NCBI GenBank assembly: GCA_934481355.1
Contig: CAKSPH010000011.1
Coordinates: 1 to 64,000, forward strand
Length of the DNA stretch: 64,000 bases
Direction: 5' to 3'
From: an uncultured Oscillospiraceae bacterium
Lineage (GTDB): Bacteria > Bacillota > Clostridia > Oscillospirales > Ruminococcaceae
Positions 51,627 to 60,567 of this stretch are shown here, piece after piece. Below the pieces are notes generated by a model. That model saw only the letters and a program-made list of their open reading frames with translations, was not told the DNA's origin and did not search any database. The position numbers and the translations under genes are program-made. Position 1 is the first letter of the stretch. Every line of letters starts with the position of its first letter.

Positions 51627-53717
51627 TTATTTACAAAGAGGGAAAGTCAGCGTCACCTTGAACATATCGCCGTCTATTTCAAGTCTGAATTCCCCGCCGC
51701 ACGCCTGTGTAAACGCCTGCGCGATGGAAAGCCCCAGACCGGAGCCCTCGCTGCTGCGGGATTTATCGCCACGGGCAAAGCGTTCGAGTATCTCTTCGGC
51801 AGTGAAATCCATCTCGTATCCGGCGATATTGCGGATAGTCAGCACTGCCCTGTCGCCGGATTTTTCCAACGAGAAATGGATACGCGTCCCGGCAAGGGAG
51901 TATTTCAGCGCGTTGTCAAGCAGATTCTGGAGCACCCGGTACAGCCGTCTGCCATCGCTGACGACCTCCACGGGAGGATCGCAGATCTCGGTTTTCAGCC
52001 CCAGCCCGGAGGCTTCAATTTTGTCCTGCATTTCCGCAAGGGTCTGGTTTGAGAGTCTTGTGAGGTCGAGAAGCTCGTGTTCTACCGTGATATCTCCGCT
52101 GGCTGTCCTGGCGAGCTCGAATACGTCCGCGACAATGGTTTTCAGCCGCTCGGATTTGCTCCGGAGCACCTCGACGTACTCCCGGCACTGCGGCGGGAGC
52201 TCCTCCCTGGAAAGGAGGTCGATGTAGCTGATTATAGAGGTCAGCGGAGTTTTCAGGTCGTGGGACACGTTGGTTATGAGCTCTATTTTCGTGTGCTCCG
52301 CGCGGACCGCCTCGGAAATGCTCTTTTCGTAGCTCTGCGACAGATTTGCGAGCATCTCTGAGCTCCTGAGGTACGGGGATTTCTTGCTGAGCTGGGGCGC
52401 ACTGTCGTACTTCCCCGCGCAGATATCGCGTATCTGCTGTTCAACAAGAGCTTCGTCCCTGTTTATAAGGTACCTGCCGTAGATGAACACTCCCAGCACG
52501 ACAAACCATATGAACAGAAGCGCTATCACAAATCCCACCAGGGAATCCGTATAATAATTGTAGCGCTGGCTCTCAAAGATGCTCGCCGCCGGAATAAGCA
52601 GCGCCGCGCTCAGGACAAGAAACGTGACGTCCATGCGGATAAGCTTCCGTGCAGCCCTGTCGGCAGAATACAGCTCGCCTGTTATGAGCTCCTTTATGAA
52701 CCGGAAGAATCCGCGTACTCCGCGTCCGGAGAACTTCGCGCCCCTGCGCAGCATTTTGAACAGCTTCCAGCACAGGAATCCATCAGCGAACTCCCTGTTC
52801 TTTATGCGGGCGCAAACGCTGAGGATAAGCCAGACCACCAGCGCAATGAATACGGCGATTCCCGCCGCACAGCCCAAAACATTCACTACTGTTCTGAAAT
52901 TTATATCAAACCCGATTTTCACATCGTAATCATGATAGGAAAAATCAGGGAAAGCGACAGACATGAGATATGCGTAAAATGCCGTTAAGCCGTAAATCAC
53001 CTCATACGGCACCCGGAACAGCAGAGCCGGTCTGCTCACCGTTCCGTCCGGAGCCTCGCACAGCACGCGGCAGAGAAGCGCCAGCGCGGCGAGCATCAGC
53101 ACCGCAAGCCCCGCGGAAGCCGCAAGCATTATCCTCATATTGTTCTGCGCGATATACCAGTTTGCCCGGTCGGATTCCACCTGTTCAGCGCCCGGTCCCG
53201 CCTGTATGGTACAGCCGAAAGCGTCAAACCACGTATTCAATACGCCCTCCGGTACCTTAACGCCGTCAGGGACCGTCATGCAGGATAGTCCCTCATCCTC
53301 GCCCAGGGCTGCGGTCATGACTATATACGGCTCCACATCGTTTTCTGCGTCAAACGCTGCCACTTCCCTGTATGTGGTATTTTCTCCGTAATAGCTGTCG
53401 TATACAGGGATATTCCCGCCGTCGCTGTGAATGTGATAATAGTAATCCGCCTTTCTGTCAGGCTCATTTCCCATGCTGAGCTGTTCCGCGCGGTCAACGG
53501 CTTGGTTCATAACCGACAGAAGGACGCCTTCATATCTGTCGGAATCAAAGTAATCCTCATGTTCAAATACATCGCGCCACATCCCGCTCTGACGGTAGCC
53601 GCTCTCTGAAATGTATCCCGCCATCGCACCGATTATCCCGGCGCACAGCATTATCACCGCCGTAAGGAGCGCCTTAAATCCCCTGCTTCGGCTGAATCTT
53701 TTCCATTTTGTATCCAA
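51627..53717 (-). CDS. Large multi-pass sensor histidine kinase
   Basis: A 696-aa kinase. After an N-terminal TM and an extracytoplasmic domain (about 35-190) come several TM helices spread over 200-420 (such as LAVLMLAALALLCRVL and LVGFVIALLFIWFVVLGVF), then HisKA with TNVSHDLKTPLTSIISY and HATPase with LLDNALKYS and GSGLGLSIAQAF. The apparent TTG start at 53717 lies inside the regulator gene (44-bp overlap) with a weak site; a slightly later start is possible. Six or more membrane spans are more than usual for such kinases and suggest membrane or cell-wall stress sensing. Confidence 0.9.
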   Translation of the reverse strand: MDTKWKRFSRSRGFKALLTAVIMLCAGIIGAMAGYISESGYRQSGMWRDVFEHEDYFDSDRYEGVLLSVMNQAVDRAEQLSMGNEPDRKADYYYHIHSDGGNIPVYDSYYGENTTYREVAAFDAENDVEPYIVMTAALGEDEGLSCMTVPDGVKVPEGVLNTWFDAFGCTIQAGPGAEQVESDRANWYIAQNNMRIMLAASAGLAVLMLAALALLCRVLCEAPDGTVSRPALLFRVPYEVIYGLTAFYAYLMSVAFPDFSYHDYDVKIGFDINFRTVVNVLGCAAGIAVFIALVVWLILSVCARIKNREFADGFLCWKLFKMLRRGAKFSGRGVRGFFRFIKELITGELYSADRAARKLIRMDVTFLVLSAALLIPAASIFESQRYNYYTDSLVGFVIALLFIWFVVLGVFIYGRYLINRDEALVEQQIRDICAGKYDSAPQLSKKSPYLRSSEMLANLSQSYEKSISEAVRAEHTKIELITNVSHDLKTPLTSIISYIDLLSREELPPQCREYVEVLRSKSERLKTIVADVFELARTASGDITVEHELLDLTRLSNQTLAEMQDKIEASGLGLKTEICDPPVEVVSDGRRLYRVLQNLLDNALKYSLAGTRIHFSLEKSGDRAVLTIRNIAGYEMDFTAEEILERFARGDKSRSSEGSGLGLSIAQAFTQACGGEFRLEIDGDMFKVTLTFPLCK

Positions 53718-54390
53718 TTCCCCACACCACCTTTAAATATCTCGGCTCGTTCGGATCTATCTCGATCTTCTCGCGAATCCTGCGGATATGCACCATTATC
53801 GTGTTTTCCACAGAGAATGCCGTTTCGTTCCATACGCGTTCGTAAATTTCTTCGGCGGAGAACACCCTGCCGGGCTTCGACATAAGCAGCTCCACTATGC
53901 TGTACTCCTTCGGCGTGAGCTTCACAGGCTCGCCGTCAACGTACAGCCGCCGCTCCTCCCGGCTGAGCGAAAGCCCGCCGAGCACTATGTCCGCACCGCT
54001 CCTGTTGTTGTAATCTCCCAGCGACATATACCGCCTGAGCTGCGATTTCACCCGCGCTATAAGCTCCGCCGGCGAAAACGGCTTAGTGACGTAATCGTCA
54101 GCGCCCACTGAAAGCCCCAGTATCTTGTCGCTCTCCTCGGTCTTGGCGGAGAGCATTATCACCGGGATATTCCGCTCGGAGCGTATCTTTATCGTGGCTG
54201 AGATACCGTCCATCTCCGGCATCATTATGTCGATGATTATGAGATGTATCTCGCCCTCAGTCAGCCGCTCGACAGCCTCCCTGCCGTTGTACGCCGGGAC
54301 TGCTTCGATTCCCTCCCGCTCCAGCAGGCGGATTATCGCCGTGACTATCTCGCGGTCGTCATCGACAACGAGTACACGCTGTTTGTCCAT
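53674..54390 (-). CDS. OmpR-family response regulator
   Basis: A 238-aa regulator with receiver landmarks VVDDDREIV, phospho-Asp in LIIIDIMMPEMDG, LSAKTEESDK and VTKPFSPAE, then a winged helix with LTPKEYSIVELLMSK and ENTIMVHIRRIREKIEID, resembling VanR/PhoP-type regulators. GGAGG precedes the ATG. It is divergent from the D-lactate dehydrogenase-like gene; the intergenic DNA holds phased direct repeats, a likely binding site. The next gene is its kinase. Confidence 0.94.
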   Translation of the reverse strand: MDKQRVLVVDDDREIVTAIIRLLEREGIEAVPAYNGREAVERLTEGEIHLIIIDIMMPEMDGISATIKIRSERNIPVIMLSAKTEESDKILGLSVGADDYVTKPFSPAELIARVKSQLRRYMSLGDYNNRSGADIVLGGLSLSREERRLYVDGEPVKLTPKEYSIVELLMSKPGRVFSAEEIYERVWNETAFSVENTIMVHIRRIREKIEIDPNEPRYLKVVWGIGYKMEKIQPKQGI

Positions 54391-54420
54391 CGGACTACCT
54401 CCTTTTTTCTTGATGAATCA

Positions 54421-54476
54421 ATAATAACATGAAATTCTTACAAAAAGTCTGACATAAATCTTACAAAAAGCTTAAT
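54421..54476. promoter_or_regulatory. Phased TCTTACA repeats in the divergent regulator/dehydrogenase region
   Basis: TCTTACA (54436-54442), TCTGACA (54448-54454), TCTTACA (54459-54465) and GCTTAAT (54470-54476) are spaced 11-12 bp, the layout recognised by OmpR/PhoP-type regulators. A minus-strand -10 (TATTAT, 54426-54421) lies 9 bp from them, fitting autoregulation of the regulator gene; the dehydrogenase gene on the other side may also respond. Confidence 0.5.
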
Positions 54477-54537
54477 TCGCATAAATTGCAGCGCGGAGCA
54501 GAAAATAATCGCGAACAAACCGCAAGGAGCGCTGAAT

Positions 54538-55518
54538 ATGGAAAGAATCGCATTTTTTGATACAAAGCCCTACGACCGGATATGGTTCGACAGGCTTAAC
54601 AGGGAATTTGAGATAGAGTATTTTGAAAGCCGCCTGCGTCCGGAATCCGTCCGGCTGACCGAGGGATTCCGCGCGGTGTGCGCTTTCGTGAACGACGACG
54701 TCGGCGAAAGGACCGTGCAGGGTCTGGCGGCTAACGGTGTGGAATTAGTCGCCATGAGGTGCGCGGGCTACAACAATGTCGCCCTGGGAGCCGCCCGGGG
54801 AAAGCTGCGGGTGGTGAGGGTTCCGGCGTATTCTCCCTATGCGGTGGCGGAGCACGCAATGGGAATGATACTGATGCTGAACAGAAAGCTCCACAAGGCT
54901 TATATCCGCACCCGGGACTTCAATTTCAGCCTGAACGGGCTTATGGGGTTCGACCTCCACGGAAAGACCGCCGGGGTCATCGGCACCGGAAAGATAGGCC
55001 GGACTTTCATCGGCATCTGCCGTGGATTCGGAATGAACGTCATCGCAAACGACCCGTTCCCCGCAGAAAACAGCGGGATAACCTATGTCAGCCTGGAGGA
55101 GCTTTTCCGGCAGTCGGATATAATCTCGCTGCACTGCCCTCTCACCGAGGGCACCCGCTGCATTATAAACGAGCAGGCGCTGTCGCTCATGAAGCCGGAA
55201 GTCCTTATAGTGAACACCTCCCGGGGAAAGCTCATCGACAGCGAGGCGCTCCTGGCGGCGCTGAACGAAAAGCGGATAGGCGGCGCGGCTCTCGACGTTT
55301 ACGAGGAAGAAACAGACCTGTTCTTTGAGGACAACTCAGACAAGATGATAACGGACGACACGCTGTCGCTGCTGGTATCCCGCCCGAACGTGCTGATAAC
55401 CTCGCATCAGGCTTTTTTCACCAGGGAGGCCATGCAGAGCATTGCTGAGACCACCCTCCAGAGCATAAGCGACTTTTTCGCCGGGCGGGAGCTTAAATAC
55501 GAAATAAGAAAGGACTGA
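54538..55518 (+). CDS. D-2-hydroxyacid dehydrogenase, D-lactate dehydrogenase-like
   Basis: An NAD-dependent enzyme of 326 aa, similar to fermentative D-lactate dehydrogenases. Landmarks are RCAGYNNVALGAA, the nucleotide-binding GVIGTGKIGRTFIGI, catalytic Arg in VNTSRGKLID, Glu in DVYEEETDLFFED, and the proton-relay His in ITSHQAFFTREAM. AAGGAG precedes the ATG. It is followed 4 bp later by a deacetylase gene, and both face away from a two-component system. A VanH-like role was considered, but no D-Ala-D-Lac ligase or VanX is nearby, so fermentative D-lactate formation is the default reading. Confidence 0.9.
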   Translation: MERIAFFDTKPYDRIWFDRLNREFEIEYFESRLRPESVRLTEGFRAVCAFVNDDVGERTVQGLAANGVELVAMRCAGYNNVALGAARGKLRVVRVPAYSPYAVAEHAMGMILMLNRKLHKAYIRTRDFNFSLNGLMGFDLHGKTAGVIGTGKIGRTFIGICRGFGMNVIANDPFPAENSGITYVSLEELFRQSDIISLHCPLTEGTRCIINEQALSLMKPEVLIVNTSRGKLIDSEALLAALNEKRIGGAALDVYEEETDLFFEDNSDKMITDDTLSLLVSRPNVLITSHQAFFTREAMQSIAETTLQSISDFFAGRELKYEIRKD

Positions 55519-55522
55519 TATC

Positions 55523-56281
55523 ATGATAATTCTGCCGGTAACAATGGCGGCAGTCGCCGCTGCGGCTCCGTCCATATCCGAATATTCGCGGTTCGAAAAC
55601 CTCGACAACACAAAGGTCGCCTACGGCATGGGCGTGGAGACAGACTCGCAGAACCGCCCGCTGGGGGCGATACAGGCGCAGAAGCAGTATGGAGAGCTGG
55701 GCGGGCTGTTCATCGGGGAAAGCGACAGGCAGCGTATCTGGCTGACCTTTGACGAGGGCTACGAAAACGGCAAGACCGCCGATATCCTTGATACGCTGAA
55801 AGAAAAGAACGTCCGGGCGGTGTTCTTCGTGACATACGACTACTGCAAGCGGAATCCTGAGCTTGTGAAGCGCATGATCGCCGAGGGTCACACTGTCGGG
55901 AACCACACATGGAGCCACCCTTCGCTGCCGGAGTGCTCCCCTGACGAACTGTACTCGGAGCTTTCGCTTCTGCACGAATACGTCCGGGACAACTTCGGGT
56001 ATGAGATGTACGTCATGCGCCCGCCCAGGGGGGAATTCTCCGAGCGGGTGCTCGCCTGCGCAAAGGAGCTCGGCTACACTACCGTGCTGTGGAGCTTCGC
56101 CTATCCCGACTGGGACGTGAACAACCAGCCCGACCCGGAGCAAGCTTTTGAGAAGATAACCGGGAAATCGCACAACGGCGCGGTTTACCTGCTTCACGCG
56201 GTGTCCGGGACGAACGCCTCGATTCTCGGCAGGGTCATAGACTACTGGCGGGCAAATGGCTATGTTATCTCACCGATGTAA
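55523..56281 (+). CDS. Polysaccharide deacetylase, PdaA-like
   Basis: A carbohydrate esterase 4 family protein of 252 aa. IWLTFDEGYENG (metal-binding Asp), VGNHTWSHPSL (HxxxH zinc ligands), MRPPRGEFSERVL and VLWSFAYPDWD are the family blocks; the LTFDEGYENG and PRGE variants match PdaA-type enzymes that deacetylate muramic acid to form delta-lactam in spore cortex. The N-terminus (ILPVTMAAVAAAAP) resembles a short signal segment. It is 4 bp downstream of the dehydrogenase. The spore role is inferred from the family. Confidence 0.88.
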   Translation: MIILPVTMAAVAAAAPSISEYSRFENLDNTKVAYGMGVETDSQNRPLGAIQAQKQYGELGGLFIGESDRQRIWLTFDEGYENGKTADILDTLKEKNVRAVFFVTYDYCKRNPELVKRMIAEGHTVGNHTWSHPSLPECSPDELYSELSLLHEYVRDNFGYEMYVMRPPRGEFSERVLACAKELGYTTVLWSFAYPDWDVNNQPDPEQAFEKITGKSHNGAVYLLHAVSGTNASILGRVIDYWRANGYVISPM

Positions 56282-56286
56282 TTATA

Positions 56287-56314
56287 AACGGGCGGAATTT
56301 AAGCTGTTCCGCCC
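56287..56314. terminator. Bidirectional terminator
   Basis: CGGGCGGAA and TTCCGCCCG pair between the deacetylase and the convergent lipoprotein gene. Confidence 0.7.
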
Positions 56315-56320
56315 GAATTA

Positions 56321-57217
56321 TTATTCTGCCGTCGCGCTTCCGGAAAGCTGTTCAGAAAGCGCCTTAAAAACCTCCGAAAGCCTTGCGGAGGGGCGCTCGA
56401 ACCTCACGGCGGGGACAAAAAGCACCTTTGCCCCGGATGATATCATTCCGGAATACGCGGCGTTTCCGGAAATATCCGCTTCGGTAAGGCTGTCCGCAGC
56501 TACGATGTACTGCGGCGCTTCCGTTTCACCGGATAATTCCGCATAGCCCGCGCCGGTGCAGAGATTCCGCCCGCACAGGGAAAGCACGGCGCTTTCAAAG
56601 GTATCGGAACCTGCGGCGGTAAGCTTCGGGGTTACATATATAAATGTCCCGAGCTCCACGCCGGAAGCGGAGATTTTAAGCTCAGAAACCGCCTTTTCCG
56701 CCGCAGCTTGTCCCGCTTCGCTGCCGGAGAATACCCCGGCGGCGGTGCCGTACAGCTTTCCGAAATCCTCCAGTGTTTTCGGCGCGGAAAGCGTGACCAC
56801 CGTTATCCCGGCGGAATCAAGCGTATACATCTCGCGCTCGGCAAGCGCGGACATCGTAAATACAACGTCCGGGGAAAGCTCCGTCAGCTTGTCGATATCC
56901 GGATTTTCGCTGCTGCCCGCCGTGACCTCCGGAAGCCCCTCCGGGTAGTCGCAGTAACGGCTGACGGCGCATAACCTGTCGGAATATCCCAGCTCCGCGA
57001 GGATCTCAGTCGCCGCCGGGGATAGGCTGGCGATACGCTCCGGCTCGGATTCTATCTCCGTGCCGTCCGGGAGCTTTACCGGGAACAGCCCCGGCTCCGC
57101 TTCGGCGGTATTTCCGCCAGCAACGATTATCTCCGACGGCGTTGAAGATGTCTCGCCATTACATCCGGCGAGCATTACCGCCGCAATAAGTATCGCTGTC
57201 GCAAACGCTTTTTTCAT
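56321..57217 (-). CDS. Iron-siderophore/cobalamin-type substrate-binding lipoprotein
   Basis: A 298-aa class III periplasmic binding protein (FepB/BtuF type) with lipobox LAGC after a signal (FATAILIAAVMLAGC), the opening ERIASLSPAATEILAELGYSD, DYPEGLPEVTAG and the motif LSPDVVF typical of the fold. No permease or ATPase adjoins it, so its transporter is elsewhere or missing. The ATG overlaps the DUF815 stop by one base. Confidence 0.85.
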   Translation of the reverse strand: MKKAFATAILIAAVMLAGCNGETSSTPSEIIVAGGNTAEAEPGLFPVKLPDGTEIESEPERIASLSPAATEILAELGYSDRLCAVSRYCDYPEGLPEVTAGSSENPDIDKLTELSPDVVFTMSALAEREMYTLDSAGITVVTLSAPKTLEDFGKLYGTAAGVFSGSEAGQAAAEKAVSELKISASGVELGTFIYVTPKLTAAGSDTFESAVLSLCGRNLCTGAGYAELSGETEAPQYIVAADSLTEADISGNAAYSGMISSGAKVLFVPAVRFERPSARLSEVFKALSEQLSGSATAE

Positions 57218-58419
57218 CAGTAATCCAATCCCAGTTCAATGCGTGAGCTGAGCCAGTCCGTGAACTGACGTGCAATTCTCGGAGAGCGTCCTCCGCGTTT
57301 GAGTGCGAAGCGCTCTGCGGCGGCTGTGAGCTCGCTGTCGTCTATGTCTATCTCCCTGTCCTCGGCGAGCTTTCTGACGATATCGAAGAATATCTCGCGG
57401 CTGGGCTGGGTGAACGTTATGAAAAGTCCGAAGCGGTCTGCAAGGGACATACTCTCGTCCACTGCGTCGCTTCTGCCTATGCTGTCAACGGAGCGGTCCG
57501 CATTGGATTCCTTTATCAGCTTGCGGCGGTTGGTGGTGGAGTATATCAGGATATTGTCAGGACGCGCGGACAGACTTCCGTCAAGGGTCGCCTTTAGTAT
57601 TCCGAAGCGCTCGTCGTCCTCAGTGAATGCAAGGTCGTCAATGGTCACGATGAAGTGGAGCGGTACGTCCTTCAGCATATCGAAAAGCTCCGGCAGGCCT
57701 GCTATCTCAGCTTTCGGAAGCTCTACCATGCGGAGTTCCTCGTATTCGTTCAGGATAGCCTTTATCGTGGAGGATTTTCCGCAGCCGCGGTCGCCGTAAA
57801 GCAGTACGTTCTGGGCGGGAAGTCCGTTCAGGAATGCAATCGTGTTGTCTACCACCTGACCGCGCTGGAGCTCGTAGTTCTTGAGGTCCGTAAGACGGAT
57901 GGGATCTATATTGTCTATAGGAATCAGTTTCTTGTCCTTGTAGGTGAACGCCTTGTGCTTTGCAAATTCTCCGGTGCCGTTCTTTGAGGCAAATTTCAGC
58001 AGGCGGTCGGCGGTCAGCGTGAACTTTCCGCTTTCGTACTCCGGAAGCGCGGAATAATCCGCAGTAGCGCCGTCAAGGGAGGAAAGCGCGCCCTTTACCG
58101 CGGCGGCAGTGTACTCCTTAACGACCCTTTTCAGCAGCGCGATATCGTATGCGAGAGCCTTTTTTCTCGGCTCGGTGGGCTGCTTTACGGTCATGGCGAA
58201 AAGCGGGGACTTTGAGTACATAACGGCGTCCGTGAGGTACTCGCCCAGGGTCTTTCCGGTCATGAGAAGCTCAGAGCTGATGTTTGCATAGCCTTTCAGA
58301 CGCTCTTCCTCGGTCTTTCCGGAATCAAGCCATCTTATGCCGCGCGCAAACAGCACGTTGTCGTTGAATATCTCCTGGAATACCATAAGAGGCGGGATTT
58401 TTTCTTCACATACTTTCAT
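57217..58419 (-). CDS. DUF815 AAA+ ATP-binding protein
   Basis: A 400-aa AAA+-like protein. Walker A is LLYGDRGCGKSSTIKAIL, Walker B/sensor region FIVTIDDLAFTEDDERFGIL and LIYSTTNRRKLIKES; a C-terminal helical lid follows. DUF815 proteins have no firmly established function. AAGGAG precedes the ATG. The gene overlaps the dus start by 14 bp. Confidence 0.9.
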   Translation of the reverse strand: MKVCEEKIPPLMVFQEIFNDNVLFARGIRWLDSGKTEEERLKGYANISSELLMTGKTLGEYLTDAVMYSKSPLFAMTVKQPTEPRKKALAYDIALLKRVVKEYTAAAVKGALSSLDGATADYSALPEYESGKFTLTADRLLKFASKNGTGEFAKHKAFTYKDKKLIPIDNIDPIRLTDLKNYELQRGQVVDNTIAFLNGLPAQNVLLYGDRGCGKSSTIKAILNEYEELRMVELPKAEIAGLPELFDMLKDVPLHFIVTIDDLAFTEDDERFGILKATLDGSLSARPDNILIYSTTNRRKLIKESNADRSVDSIGRSDAVDESMSLADRFGLFITFTQPSREIFFDIVRKLAEDREIDIDDSELTAAAERFALKRGGRSPRIARQFTDWLSSRIELGLDY

Positions 58420-59401
58420 TGTCTTTTTCTCCTTGTTCTGTCCTGATTTCTTCTATAAGGCGCTCTAATTGTCCGAGCGTAGTAAGCTCGCTGCACAGGT
58501 TGCGGAATCTCGCCGCCCCCTGCATTCCCTTCAGATACCACGAAGCCGGGCGGCGGGCTTCCTTCATGCCGACCTTTTCGCCCTTGTCGGACACTATCAG
58601 CCGGATATGCCGCCGCATTATTTCAAGGCGCTCCTCCGGTGAGGGGTCCGGGGAATAACTCCCGGTTTCAAGGTACTCGCGTATCTGCTGGAAAAGCCAC
58701 GGTCTGCCGTAGCTCCCCCTGCCGACCATAACAAGGTCGCAGCCGGTGTATTCATACATTTCGCGGCAGAGCTCCGGAGTGGATACGTCGCCGTTGCCTA
58801 TCACCGGAATGCTCACCGCCTGCTTGACGGCGCGGATAACATCCCAGTCAGCCCTGCCGGAATAGAGCTGCGTTTTTGTCCGTCCGTGGACTGCGACTGC
58901 CGCCGCGCCGCTCTGCTCCGCAATCTGCGCTATCCGGACGGCGTTTATGCTGTTCTCGTCCCAGCCGGCGCGTATTTTCACCGTCACCGGCACAGAAGCG
59001 GCTTCCACCGCCGCGCGGACTACCTCCCCGAAAAGCTCCGGGGTTTTCATCAGCGCGCTGCCCGCGCCCCCGGAAACTATCTTCGGCATAGGGCAGCCGG
59101 AGTTTATGTCGATTATATCCGGCTGGAATTTCCCGGCTATCTTCACTGCCGCCGCCATGAATTCCGGCTCGGCTCCGAAAAGCTGGACAGCCATCGGGCG
59201 CTCCCCCGGAGTCACCGAAAGCAGTTCCGCAGTTTTTCTGTCGTTGTAGCAGAGCCCCTTGCAGCTCGCCATTTCGCCGACTACATAAGCGGCTCCGTAT
59301 TCCTTTGCCATCTGACGGTAGGCGCGGTCTGCAACGCTCGCCATCGGGGCAAGCGCGGCGGTCTTTTCTATCCTGACCCCGCCTATCTGGGTATATTTCA
59401 T
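58406..59401 (-). CDS. dusB: tRNA-dihydrouridine synthase
   Basis: A flavoenzyme of 331 aa reducing specific uridines in tRNA. Landmarks are AALAPMASVADRAYRQMA, the catalytic Cys in DINSGCPMPKIV, VTVKIRAGWD, VHGRTKTQLYSG, VIGNGDVSTPE and VMVGRGSYGRPWLFQQI. DusB is the usual Firmicute type; exact subtype is not certain. It is the first gene of a run with DUF815 and the lipoprotein gene. Confidence 0.94.
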   Translation of the reverse strand: MKYTQIGGVRIEKTAALAPMASVADRAYRQMAKEYGAAYVVGEMASCKGLCYNDRKTAELLSVTPGERPMAVQLFGAEPEFMAAAVKIAGKFQPDIIDINSGCPMPKIVSGGAGSALMKTPELFGEVVRAAVEAASVPVTVKIRAGWDENSINAVRIAQIAEQSGAAAVAVHGRTKTQLYSGRADWDVIRAVKQAVSIPVIGNGDVSTPELCREMYEYTGCDLVMVGRGSYGRPWLFQQIREYLETGSYSPDPSPEERLEIMRRHIRLIVSDKGEKVGMKEARRPASWYLKGMQGAARFRNLCSELTTLGQLERLIEEIRTEQGEKDNESM

Positions 59402-59546
59402 CGTTTATCCTCGCGTTCTGTCGGAATTTCAAATTATATTGTACCACAAAATCCAAAAGTGTTCAAGTTGTTCTTGTAATTTTCTCAGATTTATGCTATA
59501 ATGTCATAGATGTTGCACAAACGACCACACACAAGAGGTACGGGAA

Positions 59547-60329
59547 ATGGAAAATACGCAGAAAAAATCCGGCGCCGGCCGCGTTGGCATTCTGGATGAA
59601 ATAAGGGGCTTTGCCATAATCTGCATGGTGGTATATCACGCCATGTACGACCTGAAATACATATTCGGGCTGGACGTCCCGGTGTTTTTTGAAAGCTGGT
59701 TCGATGTTATCCGGGATATTTTCGCGGGAATTTTCATATTCATTTCCGGAACCGTCTGCCGGTATTCCTCCAGCAATATCAAACGCGGCGCGCAGTGCTT
59801 CCTCATCGGAATGATGATGACGTTCATAATGCCGTTCTTTACCAGCGGGACTATCATGTTCGGCATACTGCACTTCCTCGGGATCAGCATGATCCTGTTC
59901 GGGCTGGGTCAGAAGCTGTTCGACCTGCTACCGTCATGGGTGGGTATCGCGGCCAGCATACTGCTTTTTGTGCTGACCATGAATGTTCAGCTGACTTATG
60001 TCAGCGGCGTGCCTGCCACCGGCTACATCGGAATACCCGGGCTGTTTCAGCTCCACCTGCCGATGCGGGCCTACAATGTCGGCGTGCTGTTTCCGCTGGG
60101 GCTTCACGACGCGTCGTTCGCTTCCTCGGATTACTTTCCTATGCTGCCGTGGTTCTTCCTGTTCATCGCAGGGAGCTATTTCGGCATAATCGCCAGGGGC
60201 GGCAGGCTTCCGAAGTTCTGCTATCCCACCCATATCAGGTGGCTGGCGACCGTGGGACGATACACTATCTGGATATATGTGCTCCATCAGCCGGTGCTTT
60301 ATCTGATATTTTCACTTATTTTTCACTGA
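59547..60329 (+). CDS. DUF1624/heparan-alpha-glucosaminide acetyltransferase-like membrane protein
   Basis: A 260-aa protein with about seven membrane helices. ILDEIRGFAIICMVVYHAMY and VIRDIFAGIFIFISG match the acyltransferase-3-like DUF1624 family, related to heparan-glucosaminide N-acetyltransferase; the catalytic-type His is in VVYHAMYD. The substrate in bacteria is unknown. GAGGTACGGGA precedes the ATG. It stands alone. Confidence 0.85.
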   Translation: MENTQKKSGAGRVGILDEIRGFAIICMVVYHAMYDLKYIFGLDVPVFFESWFDVIRDIFAGIFIFISGTVCRYSSSNIKRGAQCFLIGMMMTFIMPFFTSGTIMFGILHFLGISMILFGLGQKLFDLLPSWVGIAASILLFVLTMNVQLTYVSGVPATGYIGIPGLFQLHLPMRAYNVGVLFPLGLHDASFASSDYFPMLPWFFLFIAGSYFGIIARGGRLPKFCYPTHIRWLATVGRYTIWIYVLHQPVLYLIFSLIFH

Positions 60330-60369
60330 ATAGCGCTAAATTGTGTCACATCAGGCATAATTATGGACT

Positions 60370-60398
60370 TGCTTTTTTCCGGCAGATGATATATAATA
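60370..60398 (+). promoter_or_regulatory. Likely lon promoter, interrupted downstream by a MITE
   Basis: TTGCTT (60370-60375) and TATAAT (60393-60398) are 17 bp apart. The element's target duplication begins at the next base, so transcription from this promoter would start near 60405, inside the element. Confidence 0.5.
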
Positions 60399-60567
60399 TA
60401 TGGTAACCTCTAAAAACCTCCTTCACGGCAGATTTCTATGACTTATATCATCTGCTTCGTTGTCAAACCTTGAAATACATACAGTATTACTGCGGTTTGA
60501 CGCCTAGCATCTGATATAAGTCATGCACGAAATCTGCTCGTGTCCCGGTTTTTAGAGGTTACCATAT
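60399..60567. mobile_element. Fold-back MITE with IS-matching ends
   Basis: Ends GGTAACCTCTAAAAACC (60403-60419) and GGTTTTTAGAGGTTACC (60547-60563) are perfect inverted repeats flanked by ATAT on both sides, a candidate 4-bp duplication. The interior is nearly palindromic along its length: CAGATTTC, GACTTATATCA and GTCAAACC recur inverted. It encodes nothing. The ends equal the IS end at 131-147, so that IS family probably moved it. It lies in the lon upstream region. Confidence 0.8.

Noticed and set aside
54538..56281. A vancomycin-resistance (vanH-like) cluster
   Set aside because: No D-Ala-D-Lac ligase or VanX dipeptidase is present; a fermentative D-lactate dehydrogenase with a spore-type deacetylase neighbour is a simpler reading.
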